Positions 1 through 7,279 of a stretch of DNA of 33,562 nucleotides are shown here, piece after piece. A model generated the notes under the pieces. That model was given only the letters and a program-made list of their open reading frames with translations. It searched no databases and was not told the origin of the DNA. How positions within the stretch are numbered: the stretch's first letter is position 1; every line of letters starts with the position of its first letter. This stretch comes from Dehalococcoidia bacterium (GTDB taxonomy: Bacteria; Chloroflexota; Dehalococcoidia; GIF9; UBA5620), in NCBI GenBank assembly GCA_016783225.1, contig JADHWZ010000002.1, positions 1 through 33,562 of the forward strand, written 5' to 3'. Made by a program: the position numbers and the translations under genes.

Positions 1-13
1 GACATGTGGTCTT

Positions 14-137
14 TCGTGATTGCGAGGCACACAGTGCCGTGGCAATCTGGGGGAGGTAAGGAGTCAACTGTGAGATTGCTTCGCTTCCTTGGACTTCGTC
101 CTTGGCGAAGTCAAGGACAAGTCGCTCGCAATGACAC
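14..137. repeat. Dispersed ATTGCGAG-type palindromic repeat (MITE-like)
   Basis: The ends are inverted: GTGATTGCGAG at 16-26 faces CTCGCAATGACAC at 125-137. Between them lie a second inverted pair (GGCAATCT near 41-48 and AGATTGC near 73-79) and a strong hairpin (ACTTCG / CGAAGT, about 87-117). Elements with ATTGCGAG termini are a common dispersed repeat in environmental bacterial genomes and encode no protein. The repeat forms the 3' end of the truncated lipoprotein gene next to it, so it probably inserted there. The left boundary is uncertain because the window starts close by. Confidence 0.6.
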
Positions 138-506
138 CCCGGACTCGCCCAGGCTTCCCAAGGCGACTCCAATGTCGATGTAGGCTCTGGAATGCCTTAG
201 CTGCGAGACCATCGCTTCGGCATCAAAGTACCTGTCATCCGATGACCAGTCTGTTCTGGTGGGCTCCAGCACCAACATGTCATAATGGGTGTTGGCCAGT
301 TTGTCGACCGCCCCAGGCTCACCCAAATCATCGATCTGATATGCCCAGTATTCGACCTGGGATATGTGTAGAGGTTCTGTGTCCCCAGTTAGAAGCCTGG
401 CCTCATACGTGGCAGGTTCACCCCCGCATGAGGCCAGGCAAATGACTACTGCGAGGGTAGATACTAGGGGTAGGATCCCCGTCCGACCTAAGCCAAGCTG
501 CTGCAT
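111..506 (-). pseudogene. Truncated lipoprotein with GH114/TM1410-like N-terminus, broken by the repeat
   Basis: The reading frame starts best at the ATG at 506 and encodes a signal peptide with the lipobox LASC followed by GG, so an exported lipid-anchored protein. After it comes a stretch with YWAYQIDDL, then DMLVLEP, then AYIDIG, which resembles the N-terminal part of the endo-alpha-1,4-polygalactosaminidase (GH114/TM1410-like) family. These proteins are normally about 250-350 residues; here only about 100 residues precede the stop. The last residues (VSLRATCP) are encoded by the ATTGCGAG repeat, which points to disruption by insertion. The gene lies downstream of the eCIS operon on the same strand and is probably unrelated to it. 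The family assignment rests on short motifs only. Whether the rest of the gene continues beyond the repeat cannot be seen. Confidence 0.5.
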
Positions 507-560
507 ATTCTTCGTAGTATCCCCCCTCTGATTTGTACTCGGACACATCATATTCCCAAA

Positions 561-582
561 GCAGGCAGAGCGGAGGGCCTGC
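561..582 (-). terminator. Possible weak terminator hairpin after the eCIS operon
   Basis: GCAGGC (561-566) pairs with GCCTGC (577-582) across a 10-base loop. On the minus strand only three T follow, so this is a poor intrinsic terminator. It sits about 90 bp downstream of the last eCIS-operon stop codon, the expected place. No better candidate was seen in 552-674. Confidence 0.25.
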
Positions 583-674
583 TACGCTCTCTTTCACAGC
601 CCGGCAAAAAGACCTGACTCAGTGGCGGTGAACATTCGCTCGACGCCCTTGATAACTTGGACGTCGCTGGGCAA

Positions 675-2888
675 TCACCGATAGGTGACCTCAAGTGTGA
701 CAGGGTTAAGTTGTATGAAGTCATCCAGGCCATCATTGTTAGTGTCGAAGGGGAACCTGAACCTCACCTGAAAGCGGTCCTGCCGGTTAACTACCGCCCA
801 CTCCACGAACTGACTAACATCGATTGAGCCAGTCCCCGTATTGGAGGGCTTTAGGTTGTTCAGGGTGGGGAGATAATAGTCTTCTGCGATCAATGCTCGG
901 GGGGGATACCCGACTTCACTTAACCCCAATAGACTCTCGCCAAATGGGTCTCCATACGAATCAGCTTGATTGAAAGTCAGTTTAGCACTTGTCACATCAG
1001 AGCCAACCAGCCAGGATATATCAAAACTCACATATCCGCGTGCAATGGTGTTATCGGCAAAGTCTCCAGCCATCACTCGTAGAAACGGATCCACATAATC
1101 ATCCGACCATACAGTACCTGATTCAGATGATTCGTAGTGCAGAGTTACCGTAACCGGCAGGGTAGGCGTAGTGGGTGTTGTGGCACCGGGCTGAATAAAG
1201 ATGGGGATAGCCCGGTCCCTATAAGCCAGAACCTCGCCCGCGGAATCATAAATTGCGCCTCCGATCAGGTACTCGCCGGAGAATGTGGCAGGCACCGGCC
1301 ACTGAAAGGTACCAACGGTGGGCAGCAGATTGTAAACAATGCCCACCCAGGTTGTGCCACCATCCGGCGAATAACCCAGACTCACATGGGCAATTCCCGA
1401 TCCGGTAGTCTTCCAGCGAATCTCATGGGTGGAGCCAGCGTCCCAGAACTCATCGTCTACGGGTTTGATGATACTAAGGGTAGGCGTAATGGGTGCTCCG
1501 GCACCCTGAATAAGAACATGCTTGTAATCCAAAGCCAGATCGTCGCCGGCGGCATTCTCCGCGCTGGCTCCTATCAGGATTTGACCGGATAACGTACTGG
1601 GAACCGGCCAGTTATAGGTACCAACGGTGGGCAGATCGTCAGCAAATTTCTCCCAGGTTGCACCCTCATCTGCCGAATACCCCAGAGCTACATGATGAAC
1701 GTCCGCCCCGTACGCTTCCCAGCGAATCTGGTAGGGGGAGCCGGCGACCAAGGTGTCGCCGTCCTGCGGTGCGGTGAGGGTAAAGGTGGGCTCAGCGCCG
1801 CCTGGGGAAGGTCCGGCACCCTGGATGGAGATACCTCTACTATCGCCAGTCAGAAAGTCCTGGTCGGCATTCCAGATTGCGGCTCCTATGTCGCAGTCGC
1901 CGGATATCCCAGGCGGCACCTGCCACTCATAGGTGCCGTCTTTGACCGTCGTTTCATGAAACTGTACCCAGCTTGCCCCGTCATCCAGCGAATATGACAG
2001 CGTCATATAATCGGTCCCCGATCCCGTGGCTTCCCACTTGATCGTGATGGTGGAGCCGGCAGCCCAGGTCGGGCCCTCTCGGGGTGCGGTGAGGGCAACG
2101 GCAGGTGGACCGGGTGCTGTGCAACCTGCGGGACAGGAACAGGAAATGGATCTCCCAGAAAGAAGCAACCACGCCACAAAGCCAACAACCACAAGCCCAA
2201 CGATTAACAGCAACACCCACCACGGAAACTTGCGGCGGCGATATTCCAGTTGTCCATTAAGGGTCTTTGTCTCTCCCGAACCTGCCGCCGTCCCCGCAGG
2301 CCTGATCAGCACCTGGAAGCTGTACTGCTTTTTCGATTCTCCTTTCTCGGGACGCACCTTTAACCGTACCCGAGCAGTCTCTCCCGCAGGCACAGTCAAT
2401 TGGTCCTGGCTGAACTCGTAACGCAGGCCCTCTTCCGGGTCTTTTCCTTCAAACACCAGGTTTACGTCGGTATTACCGGAGTTGTTAACCGTGAGCCGGT
2501 ACGTGCCGCTGCGCCCGACAACTTTCGTAGGTGCCATAGCTACTTCCCAGGCAGCAAAACCACGTAGTATGAGAAAAACATCCTCGCTGGTCACTTCCTG
2601 GGGGTTAGCCCGGGAAGCAGCCTTTATCTGAAAGGTATGGCTGCCAGCCCTGACCCCGCCTTCTTTGGGAGGGTGAAGGGTTAGCTTGGCCATGTCTTCA
2701 TCACCCGGGAAAAGGGAAACGCTGGGGACAGAAAGAGTCCACCACGTGGGATCGAGGCCTTCTACTCTAAGGATGAAATCATCCACGATCTGCCCCTGGT
2801 TGCGTATGATAATGGTAGTCTCTGCAGATTCACCGGGGGCTAGCTCAAGCTTGGTGGCAGATAGGCTGACGCCGATATTCGCTGACAT
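675..2888 (-). CDS. Single-pass membrane protein: Ig/NEW3-like N-domain, TM helix, three repeats, DNRLRE-like C-domain
   Basis: The protein has 737 residues and no signal peptide. Residues about 1-215 form two beta-sandwich units of the COG1470/NEW3 type (LAPGESAETTI; WEVAMAPTKVVGRSGTYRLTV). A basic RRRK (217-220) precedes a transmembrane helix (about 222-243), so by the positive-inside rule the N-domain should be cytoplasmic and the rest outside. Three repeats of about 95 residues follow (265-357, 368-462, 471-566), each with AGS...W, LGYS..DG..W and GT(Y/F).WPVP-type motifs, Kre9/Ig-like. Residues 579-737 resemble a DNRLRE/CBM96-type beta domain. The start has a strong AAGGAGGAG ribosome site. 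It is the last gene of the eCIS run and a duplicate of the next gene. Its role is unknown. By position and topology it could anchor or trigger the particle at the membrane (inference). Confidence 0.7.
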   Translation of the reverse strand: MSANIGVSLSATKLELAPGESAETTIIIRNQGQIVDDFILRVEGLDPTWWTLSVPSVSLFPGDEDMAKLTLHPPKEGGVRAGSHTFQIKAASRANPQEVTSEDVFLILRGFAAWEVAMAPTKVVGRSGTYRLTVNNSGNTDVNLVFEGKDPEEGLRYEFSQDQLTVPAGETARVRLKVRPEKGESKKQYSFQVLIRPAGTAAGSGETKTLNGQLEYRRRKFPWWVLLLIVGLVVVGFVAWLLLSGRSISCSCPAGCTAPGPPAVALTAPREGPTWAAGSTITIKWEATGSGTDYMTLSYSLDDGASWVQFHETTVKDGTYEWQVPPGISGDCDIGAAIWNADQDFLTGDSRGISIQGAGPSPGGAEPTFTLTAPQDGDTLVAGSPYQIRWEAYGADVHHVALGYSADEGATWEKFADDLPTVGTYNWPVPSTLSGQILIGASAENAAGDDLALDYKHVLIQGAGAPITPTLSIIKPVDDEFWDAGSTHEIRWKTTGSGIAHVSLGYSPDGGTTWVGIVYNLLPTVGTFQWPVPATFSGEYLIGGAIYDSAGEVLAYRDRAIPIFIQPGATTPTTPTLPVTVTLHYESSESGTVWSDDYVDPFLRVMAGDFADNTIARGYVSFDISWLVGSDVTSAKLTFNQADSYGDPFGESLLGLSEVGYPPRALIAEDYYLPTLNNLKPSNTGTGSIDVSQFVEWAVVNRQDRFQVRFRFPFDTNNDGLDDFIQLNPVTLEVTYR
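2236..2888. repeat. Tandem duplication, copy 1 (653 bp)
   Basis: This segment aligns without gaps, at high identity, to 3142-3794 (also 653 bp). Both encode the N-terminal beta-sandwich region and stop just before the membrane segment (LEYRR). The sharp boundary indicates that a 5' gene segment was duplicated and joined to different membrane-anchor ends. Confidence 0.85.
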
Positions 2889-2930
2889 TTTCTCCTCCTT
2901 TTGCCTCCCTGAGACAGGCCTTAGCTAACG

Positions 2931-3794
2931 TTACCATGACGCCAGCGCAGTCAGGATGACCCATAATATGGTGACGGCTATACCTAACCAGAGCAGACCC
3001 ATAGCCTTGCCTTTGCCACGTTTCCAGACCACCACACAAGCTATGAGCCCTCCCAACCATCCCAGGAAGATGGGCATCAGCCACCAGGCGCCCGAGGTCC
3101 CCGACTTGGCCGACCTGTCCGACCTCCCCGACGTCTTTTTCCGGCGATACTCCAGTTGCCCATTAAGGATTCTTGTCTCTCCCGAAGATGCCCTCGTCCC
3201 CGCAGGCCTGGTCAGTACCTGGAAGCTGTACTGCTTTTTCGATTCTCCTTTCTCGGGACGCACTGTTAGGCGTACCTTGGCATCCTCTCCTGCAGGCACG
3301 GTCAATTGGTCCTGGCTGAAGTCGTAACGCAGGCCCTCTTCCGGGTCTTTTCCTTCAAACACCAGGTTTACATCGGTATTACCGGAGTTGTTGACGGTGA
3401 GCCGGTACGTGCCGCTGCGCCCGACAACTTTCGTAGGTGACATATCTACTTCCCAGGCAGCAAAACCACGTAGTATGAGAAAAACGTCCTCGGCGGTCAC
3501 TTCCTGAGGATTAGCCTTGGAAGCAGCCTTTATCTGAAAGGTATAGCTGCCAGCCCTGGCCCCGCCCTCTTTAGGAGGGTGAATGGTTAGCTTGGCCATG
3601 TCTTCATCTCCCGGGAAAAGGGCAACGGCGGGAGTAGAAAGAGTCCACCACGTGGGATCCAGGCCTTCTAGTTTAAGGATGAAATGGTCCACGACCTGAC
3701 CCTGGTTGCGTATGGTAATGGTGGTCTCTACAGACTCACCGAGGCCTACCTGGAGTTTGGTGGCAGATAGGCTGACGCCGATATTCGCAGACAT
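2931..3794 (-). CDS. Membrane protein paralogue: same N-domain with two C-terminal TM helices
   Basis: The protein has 287 residues. Residues 1-217 are nearly identical to the N-terminus of the following 737-residue protein (for example GFAAWEV, KVVGRSGTYRLTVNNSGNT and NGQLEYRR). Then the sequences diverge: a short basic linker (KKTSGRSDRSAK) leads into two hydrophobic helices (about 236-256 and 263-283) joined by a KRGKGK turn. With a basic linker before TM1 and a basic turn between the helices, topology is ambiguous, but the N-domain is most likely cytoplasmic. The start follows a GAAGGGGGGA ribosome site. A promoter-like element lies upstream, so the pair may also be transcribed separately from the main eCIS operon. 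I see no enzyme motif. It may be a docking protein paired with its longer paralogue (inference). Confidence 0.7.
   Translation of the reverse strand: MSANIGVSLSATKLQVGLGESVETTITIRNQGQVVDHFILKLEGLDPTWWTLSTPAVALFPGDEDMAKLTIHPPKEGGARAGSYTFQIKAASKANPQEVTAEDVFLILRGFAAWEVDMSPTKVVGRSGTYRLTVNNSGNTDVNLVFEGKDPEEGLRYDFSQDQLTVPAGEDAKVRLTVRPEKGESKKQYSFQVLTRPAGTRASSGETRILNGQLEYRRKKTSGRSDRSAKSGTSGAWWLMPIFLGWLGGLIACVVVWKRGKGKAMGLLWLGIAVTILWVILTALASW
3142..3794. repeat. Tandem duplication, copy 2 (653 bp)
   Basis: Partner of 2236-2888; see that entry. Most differences are scattered single-base changes, consistent with a fairly recent duplication. Confidence 0.85.
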
Positions 3795-3830
3795 TCCCCC
3801 CCTTCGCCCCTCTGGGCCGGGTGTTGACTA

Positions 3831-3860
3831 ATACTATCAAGAAGGCGTGTACTTTTTCAA
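3831..3860 (-). promoter_or_regulatory. Possible promoter for the membrane-protein pair
   Basis: Read on the minus strand, TTGAAA (3860-3855) is followed after 18 bp by TAGTAT (3836-3831). It lies in the 99-bp gap before the 3794 start codon, one of the wider gaps inside the run. The match to a sigma-70 promoter is moderate, so internal transcription is only suggested. Confidence 0.35.
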
Positions 3861-3893
3861 CCGCGGCAGAAATAGTCGCACTCCGGCTGGCAG

Positions 3894-4472
3894 CTATATA
3901 TTAGGCTTCTGCTTACCTATTTTCAAGACATAGGTAGTATGAGCCGGCTTTTCTGTTTCGATGATTCTCCGAACAATGTCCGCACTGATTTTGGAAGTAT
4001 CTGGAACATCCAGAGTCACCGAAAAACAGCAAGCCTGGTCTTCTACATCATCAGGCTGAGAAGTAGCCCCCTCGGTATTAGCTTCGGACTGCATCGACGG
4101 AGTACCAGTATGTTCAACGATCTGAGGCGTGACCCCGGTGTAGATTTCCAAATACCGGCTCAACCCTCGTTTTGTGCCCTGCCATCGGTAGAGCTCCGCT
4201 ACTGACCTTACCAGTTCAGGTTGCCTCGTTTCCGGCCATCTCTCGTCAAGGACCAGCCCCACCCAGGAAGCCAGCCAAGGCAAGAAGGATTGCGGAGTAG
4301 TGCCTGGATCAAAATAGAAGGCTGAGGTATCCACAACACCCTCCAATGTCTTGAGGATATCCTCAAAAATACAGAGGAATCGTCCGACAAAATCATCGTC
4401 TCTAAACAAGGCTGGCAGGCACTGCAAATAGCTACTACATCGTTTTGCTTCCGTATTCTGTGAATCAATCAT
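3894..4472 (-). CDS. eCIS/phage tail protein I (Afp12/Pvc12-type baseplate wedge)
   Basis: The protein has 192 residues. The N-terminal two thirds carry the hallmarks of the tail protein I family (TIGR02242/Tail_P2_I): YLQCLPALFRDDDFVGRFL, FDPGTTPQSFLPWLASWVGL, then LDERWPE and YRWQGTKRGLSRYLEIYTG. In contractile particles this protein is part of the baseplate wedge and binds the gpJ/gp6-like protein, whose gene lies directly upstream. A short acidic, low-complexity linker (about 127-145) precedes a C-terminal region ending VLKIGKQKPNI. The family is often longer in Afp/PVC systems, so this is a compact form. The start follows GAGGTTACGG. It is the last recognisable structural gene of the operon. 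Confidence 0.8.
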   Translation of the reverse strand: MIDSQNTEAKRCSSYLQCLPALFRDDDFVGRFLCIFEDILKTLEGVVDTSAFYFDPGTTPQSFLPWLASWVGLVLDERWPETRQPELVRSVAELYRWQGTKRGLSRYLEIYTGVTPQIVEHTGTPSMQSEANTEGATSQPDDVEDQACCFSVTLDVPDTSKISADIVRRIIETEKPAHTTYVLKIGKQKPNI

Positions 4473-4528
4473 CCGTAACCTCTAATCATTAGTAGTCAAG
4501 GGATGGGCTCAATACGTGGCCATCGTCT

Positions 4529-6493
4529 TTACGTCACCGCAACTTTATGCTCGAAAGAACAAGGCAACTGCCCTGGGGATAGACTTACTTTGGCAGTTGC
4601 CTCTCCCAGCTTTCCTGTCTCAACGTCTTCCACAAATAAATCGACCCCTTCCACATAGTCAACGCCAGGCAATGCCTGGACGAGTGAGTGCACATCTGAT
4701 GCTAAGACGTCGCGGTCGAAAGGCCAGCCAGCATTTTCCGGACCGCCAGTTATCGGGTTGATAAACTGAGACAGCTTCTTTTCGATCTCGCCTTTAAGTC
4801 GTTTGGGGTCAGTTTTGGCTTTGGCTTTTACTTTTACCCCGGCAGTAACCCAACGGTATTTCGGCTCACTGACTACCAGCTTGGTAGTGAGTAGCCGGCG
4901 TTCATCGAGATAATTTGTCACCTCCTGGCGCAGATGATCAAGCAATACCAATTCTTCCTTCCGGATAGTGCCGGCGCCAGCAGCTATCAACGGTACGATA
5001 AGCAGTCGCACAGTCCCTGGAGGGGATGTATCCTTCTCGCCGGCGCTTTTCGGCACCAAACACTTAGCTCGAGCTACTCCTGAAGAAGCTTCATAGGCTA
5101 AATACTCGAAATCCTCAGCAGTAACTGCTCTGGTTCGTGCTTTAAGCACTTGTGGAGCACGCAACTTGGCACTTTCAAGGCTCTCCGAGTCAGTACCTCC
5201 ACTTGCCACCTCCCAATTGGTCACCGAGGCGACATAAGGGATAGACGATTTAAGCACGGTCACTGTTTTCTCACCAACGTTGCCTTGTACACCGCCGCCG
5301 CATCTATAGCTTGAAAAACGTACTCGTTTACCCTTCCGTGGAGTTGCTCCAAATTGGCGCTCTTCTCCATCGGGCTGTCTCAGACGGGGACCGAACTGGA
5401 TTTCACCGCTGACACTGTCACAGATGAAGTGAAGATCATCAGGCCCTGAAGCCCAGAAGTCCTTGACCTCTTGCCACGGTTGCCAGCGACCCTCTTCTTC
5501 CTCCACCTCTACAGTCTCACCATCATCGCGGCTCAAAACCGGTGTATTCTGCAAGTAGAAGATTTGCCCCCCGTCACCGTTGCTCCGCCCTAAGACCTCC
5601 CCCACAACTTTGAAGGCGTGGCTAGCAGACACCGTGCCACCGACGCAATGTGAATCAACACCTCGTACTCGGGGAGAGTTGGTATATGCGGGTTGCCTTG
5701 GTCGTGCCCTTCTCACCCGGCACCGTATCCAGCACGCATTTTTTCCATCTACTTCTGTCAGGTCGCAGGAATAAGGCACATGAAGGATAACCTCTCCACT
5801 CTTATTGAGCCCGCCGGTGGCGTCTGATTCTAGCCTCAGCCTTGCCCATGTGCTGTCCTCACCATCCCAGAATTGCCAGGCAAGAGGCGGATTGCGGGGA
5901 TCAACGCCTATGCCTTCTATGCTGGTTTCAAAGATGAGGCGAAGAGTATTGCCGGCAAGATTCTTATTGTAGCCAATATAGAAGGCGTCGTTCCGTTGTG
6001 GCACCTTTTGAAAAATGTCCATTAGCTCCCTGGTCTGAAGTACCGGCATGTAGTCATGAAAGGTAGTACCACCCCGGCAGATCATACAGTAGACCATCTC
6101 AGGCGCTTCGATTCTGAGGTCTCCGACCGTAGTAAAAGACACTGCATCCTGGGTTTCTGTGCGGACTGTAGCTACTTCAGTGCCCCTGGGAACGGTTACC
6201 GGCTCAGGCTGAGGCGCTGATAAACGAAAGCTGATGTCGGCCTTGGCCGGGTGAGCTGGTAACAATTTGACCCCGATCAGGTCAAGAAACTTGATGTAGT
6301 TTTTTTCCGGAACCTTGTTAAGTCGGTAGAGAAGAATATCCACCATCCAGGCAAAGAGTTCGATAAGAGTAATGCCGGGATCACTCAGGTTATGGTCAGT
6401 CCATTCCGGGCAATAGCGAGGGATTAGACTCCTCGCTTCCGTCACGATGTCCTGGAATTTGCGGTCATCCAGATTCGGTGCTGGTAATGCCAT
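4529..6493 (-). CDS. Baseplate assembly protein, gpJ/gp6-like (Afp11/Pvc11-type)
   Basis: The 654-residue protein belongs to the 'putative baseplate assembly protein' family (TIGR02243) with a Baseplate_J core. N-terminal LIPRYCPEWTDHNLSDPGITLIELFAWMVD is characteristic of this family. The middle has SGEIQFGPRLRQPDGEER and YRCGGGVQGNVG, and the later part ASGGTDSESLESAKLRAPQVLKARTRAVTAEDFEYLA matches the J core. The C-terminal part carries VDYVEGVDLFVED. In contractile tails this is the main wedge protein linking the spike hub to the sheath. It is preceded by the gp25-like gene (22-bp gap) and followed by tail protein I, the conserved baseplate order. The ribosome site is GAAGGAGGCAAGAA. Confidence in family is high. 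Confidence 0.9.
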   Translation of the reverse strand: MALPAPNLDDRKFQDIVTEARSLIPRYCPEWTDHNLSDPGITLIELFAWMVDILLYRLNKVPEKNYIKFLDLIGVKLLPAHPAKADISFRLSAPQPEPVTVPRGTEVATVRTETQDAVSFTTVGDLRIEAPEMVYCMICRGGTTFHDYMPVLQTRELMDIFQKVPQRNDAFYIGYNKNLAGNTLRLIFETSIEGIGVDPRNPPLAWQFWDGEDSTWARLRLESDATGGLNKSGEVILHVPYSCDLTEVDGKNACWIRCRVRRARPRQPAYTNSPRVRGVDSHCVGGTVSASHAFKVVGEVLGRSNGDGGQIFYLQNTPVLSRDDGETVEVEEEEGRWQPWQEVKDFWASGPDDLHFICDSVSGEIQFGPRLRQPDGEERQFGATPRKGKRVRFSSYRCGGGVQGNVGEKTVTVLKSSIPYVASVTNWEVASGGTDSESLESAKLRAPQVLKARTRAVTAEDFEYLAYEASSGVARAKCLVPKSAGEKDTSPPGTVRLLIVPLIAAGAGTIRKEELVLLDHLRQEVTNYLDERRLLTTKLVVSEPKYRWVTAGVKVKAKAKTDPKRLKGEIEKKLSQFINPITGGPENAGWPFDRDVLASDVHSLVQALPGVDYVEGVDLFVEDVETGKLGEATAKVSLSPGQLPCSFEHKVAVT

Positions 6494-6514
6494 TTCTTGC
6501 CTCCTTCTCTGAAC

Positions 6515-6922
6515 CTAGCGTGACAGGTAGAAGGGATAGACGAGATTTCGTTCGTCATTGGTAGCCCTTATCCTGTATTTAATATCTATCACTAGCCGAG
6601 ATGTGTCAGTGGGGTCTGGGCGAACATCCACATCAGTAACCTCAATACGTGGTTCCCACCAGCCCAGAGCTTCTCTCACATGATGAGCGGTCAGGCTCCA
6701 GGTTGCAGCACTGTTCGGGGCGAAGACCAGCTCATGAATGCCGCAGCCAAAACCAGGACGCATGTGCCGTTCCCCTCTAGCTGTGCTCAGGATAACCTGA
6801 ATAGATTCCTCAACACCCTTCTCGGCATATGACAGTGCAATTCCCCCCCGTCCATTAACCACGAGAGGAAAGCACCAACCACTACCTATGATATCTTTGG
6901 TCTCGTTGTTTGACTTTGCCAT
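6515..6922 (-). CDS. GPW/gp25-like baseplate protein (Afp9/Pvc9-type)
   Basis: A 135-residue protein of the gp25/GPW family. Diagnostic stretches are IGSGWCFPLVV near the N-terminus, then VEESIQVILSTARGERHMRPGFGCGIHELVF and a C-terminal W-E-P-R-I-E-V segment. In T4 and eCIS particles gp25 forms the inner wedge contact with sheath and gpJ protein and helps trigger contraction. Its length is typical of the family. The gene sits between the PAAR and gpJ-like genes, the usual eCIS order, and has a GAGGGTAG ribosome site. No unusual features were seen. Confidence 0.9.
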   Translation of the reverse strand: MAKSNNETKDIIGSGWCFPLVVNGRGGIALSYAEKGVEESIQVILSTARGERHMRPGFGCGIHELVFAPNSAATWSLTAHHVREALGWWEPRIEVTDVDVRPDPTDTSRLVIDIKYRIRATNDERNLVYPFYLSR

Positions 6923-6975
6923 ATAGCTACCCTCAACATGCGCTACCTATACCGTAATCGTTTCTTAATGATTGT

Positions 6976-7269
6976 TTAACCTATTAGCACAGTAGGACAT
7001 CCCATCACAATGGAATTGGGGGGTCCGCTCTCAGTAATCATGTCGCCTTGCCTGACTGCAGGAAGGTTATTGATAAGAACCGTTACGCTGCCGGCAGGGA
7101 CTATCCCACCGACGTGGGGAACAGTTCCAGTCAAAAGGGGACAGTTATGGAAGTCGGAGGTGGCCCTCCAGGCAGGCATACCACCTATCAAGACATTGGT
7201 GCTCCCGGGACCGGGACCAAGGGGAGTACCGTGAGAAGTCATATCTCCAACTCGAGCTGCCAGTGGCAT
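6976..7269 (-). CDS. PAAR-domain spike tip (Afp10/Pvc10-type)
   Basis: The protein has 97 residues and is a single PAAR domain with no extension. It shows MPLAARVGDMTSHG at the start, G-P-G-S-T-N-V-L-I-G-G-M-P-A, then H-N-C-P and H-V-G-G residues that would bind a metal, and the terminal repeat GCPTVLIG. PAAR proteins cap the VgrG spike with a sharp metal-stabilised cone. Because there is no fused toxin, any effector must be loaded elsewhere, for example in the tube lumen. The start follows GAGGAGGAGAT, and the gene begins 10 bp after the spike gene stop. Confidence 0.92.
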   Translation of the reverse strand: MPLAARVGDMTSHGTPLGPGPGSTNVLIGGMPAWRATSDFHNCPLLTGTVPHVGGIVPAGSVTVLINNLPAVRQGDMITESGPPNSIVMGCPTVLIG

Positions 7270-7279
7270 ATCTCCTCCT

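Noticed and set aside
548..736. 62-residue minus-strand frame downstream of the eCIS run
   Set aside because: It overlaps the 3' end of the 737-residue gene and has low-complexity composition and no family features.
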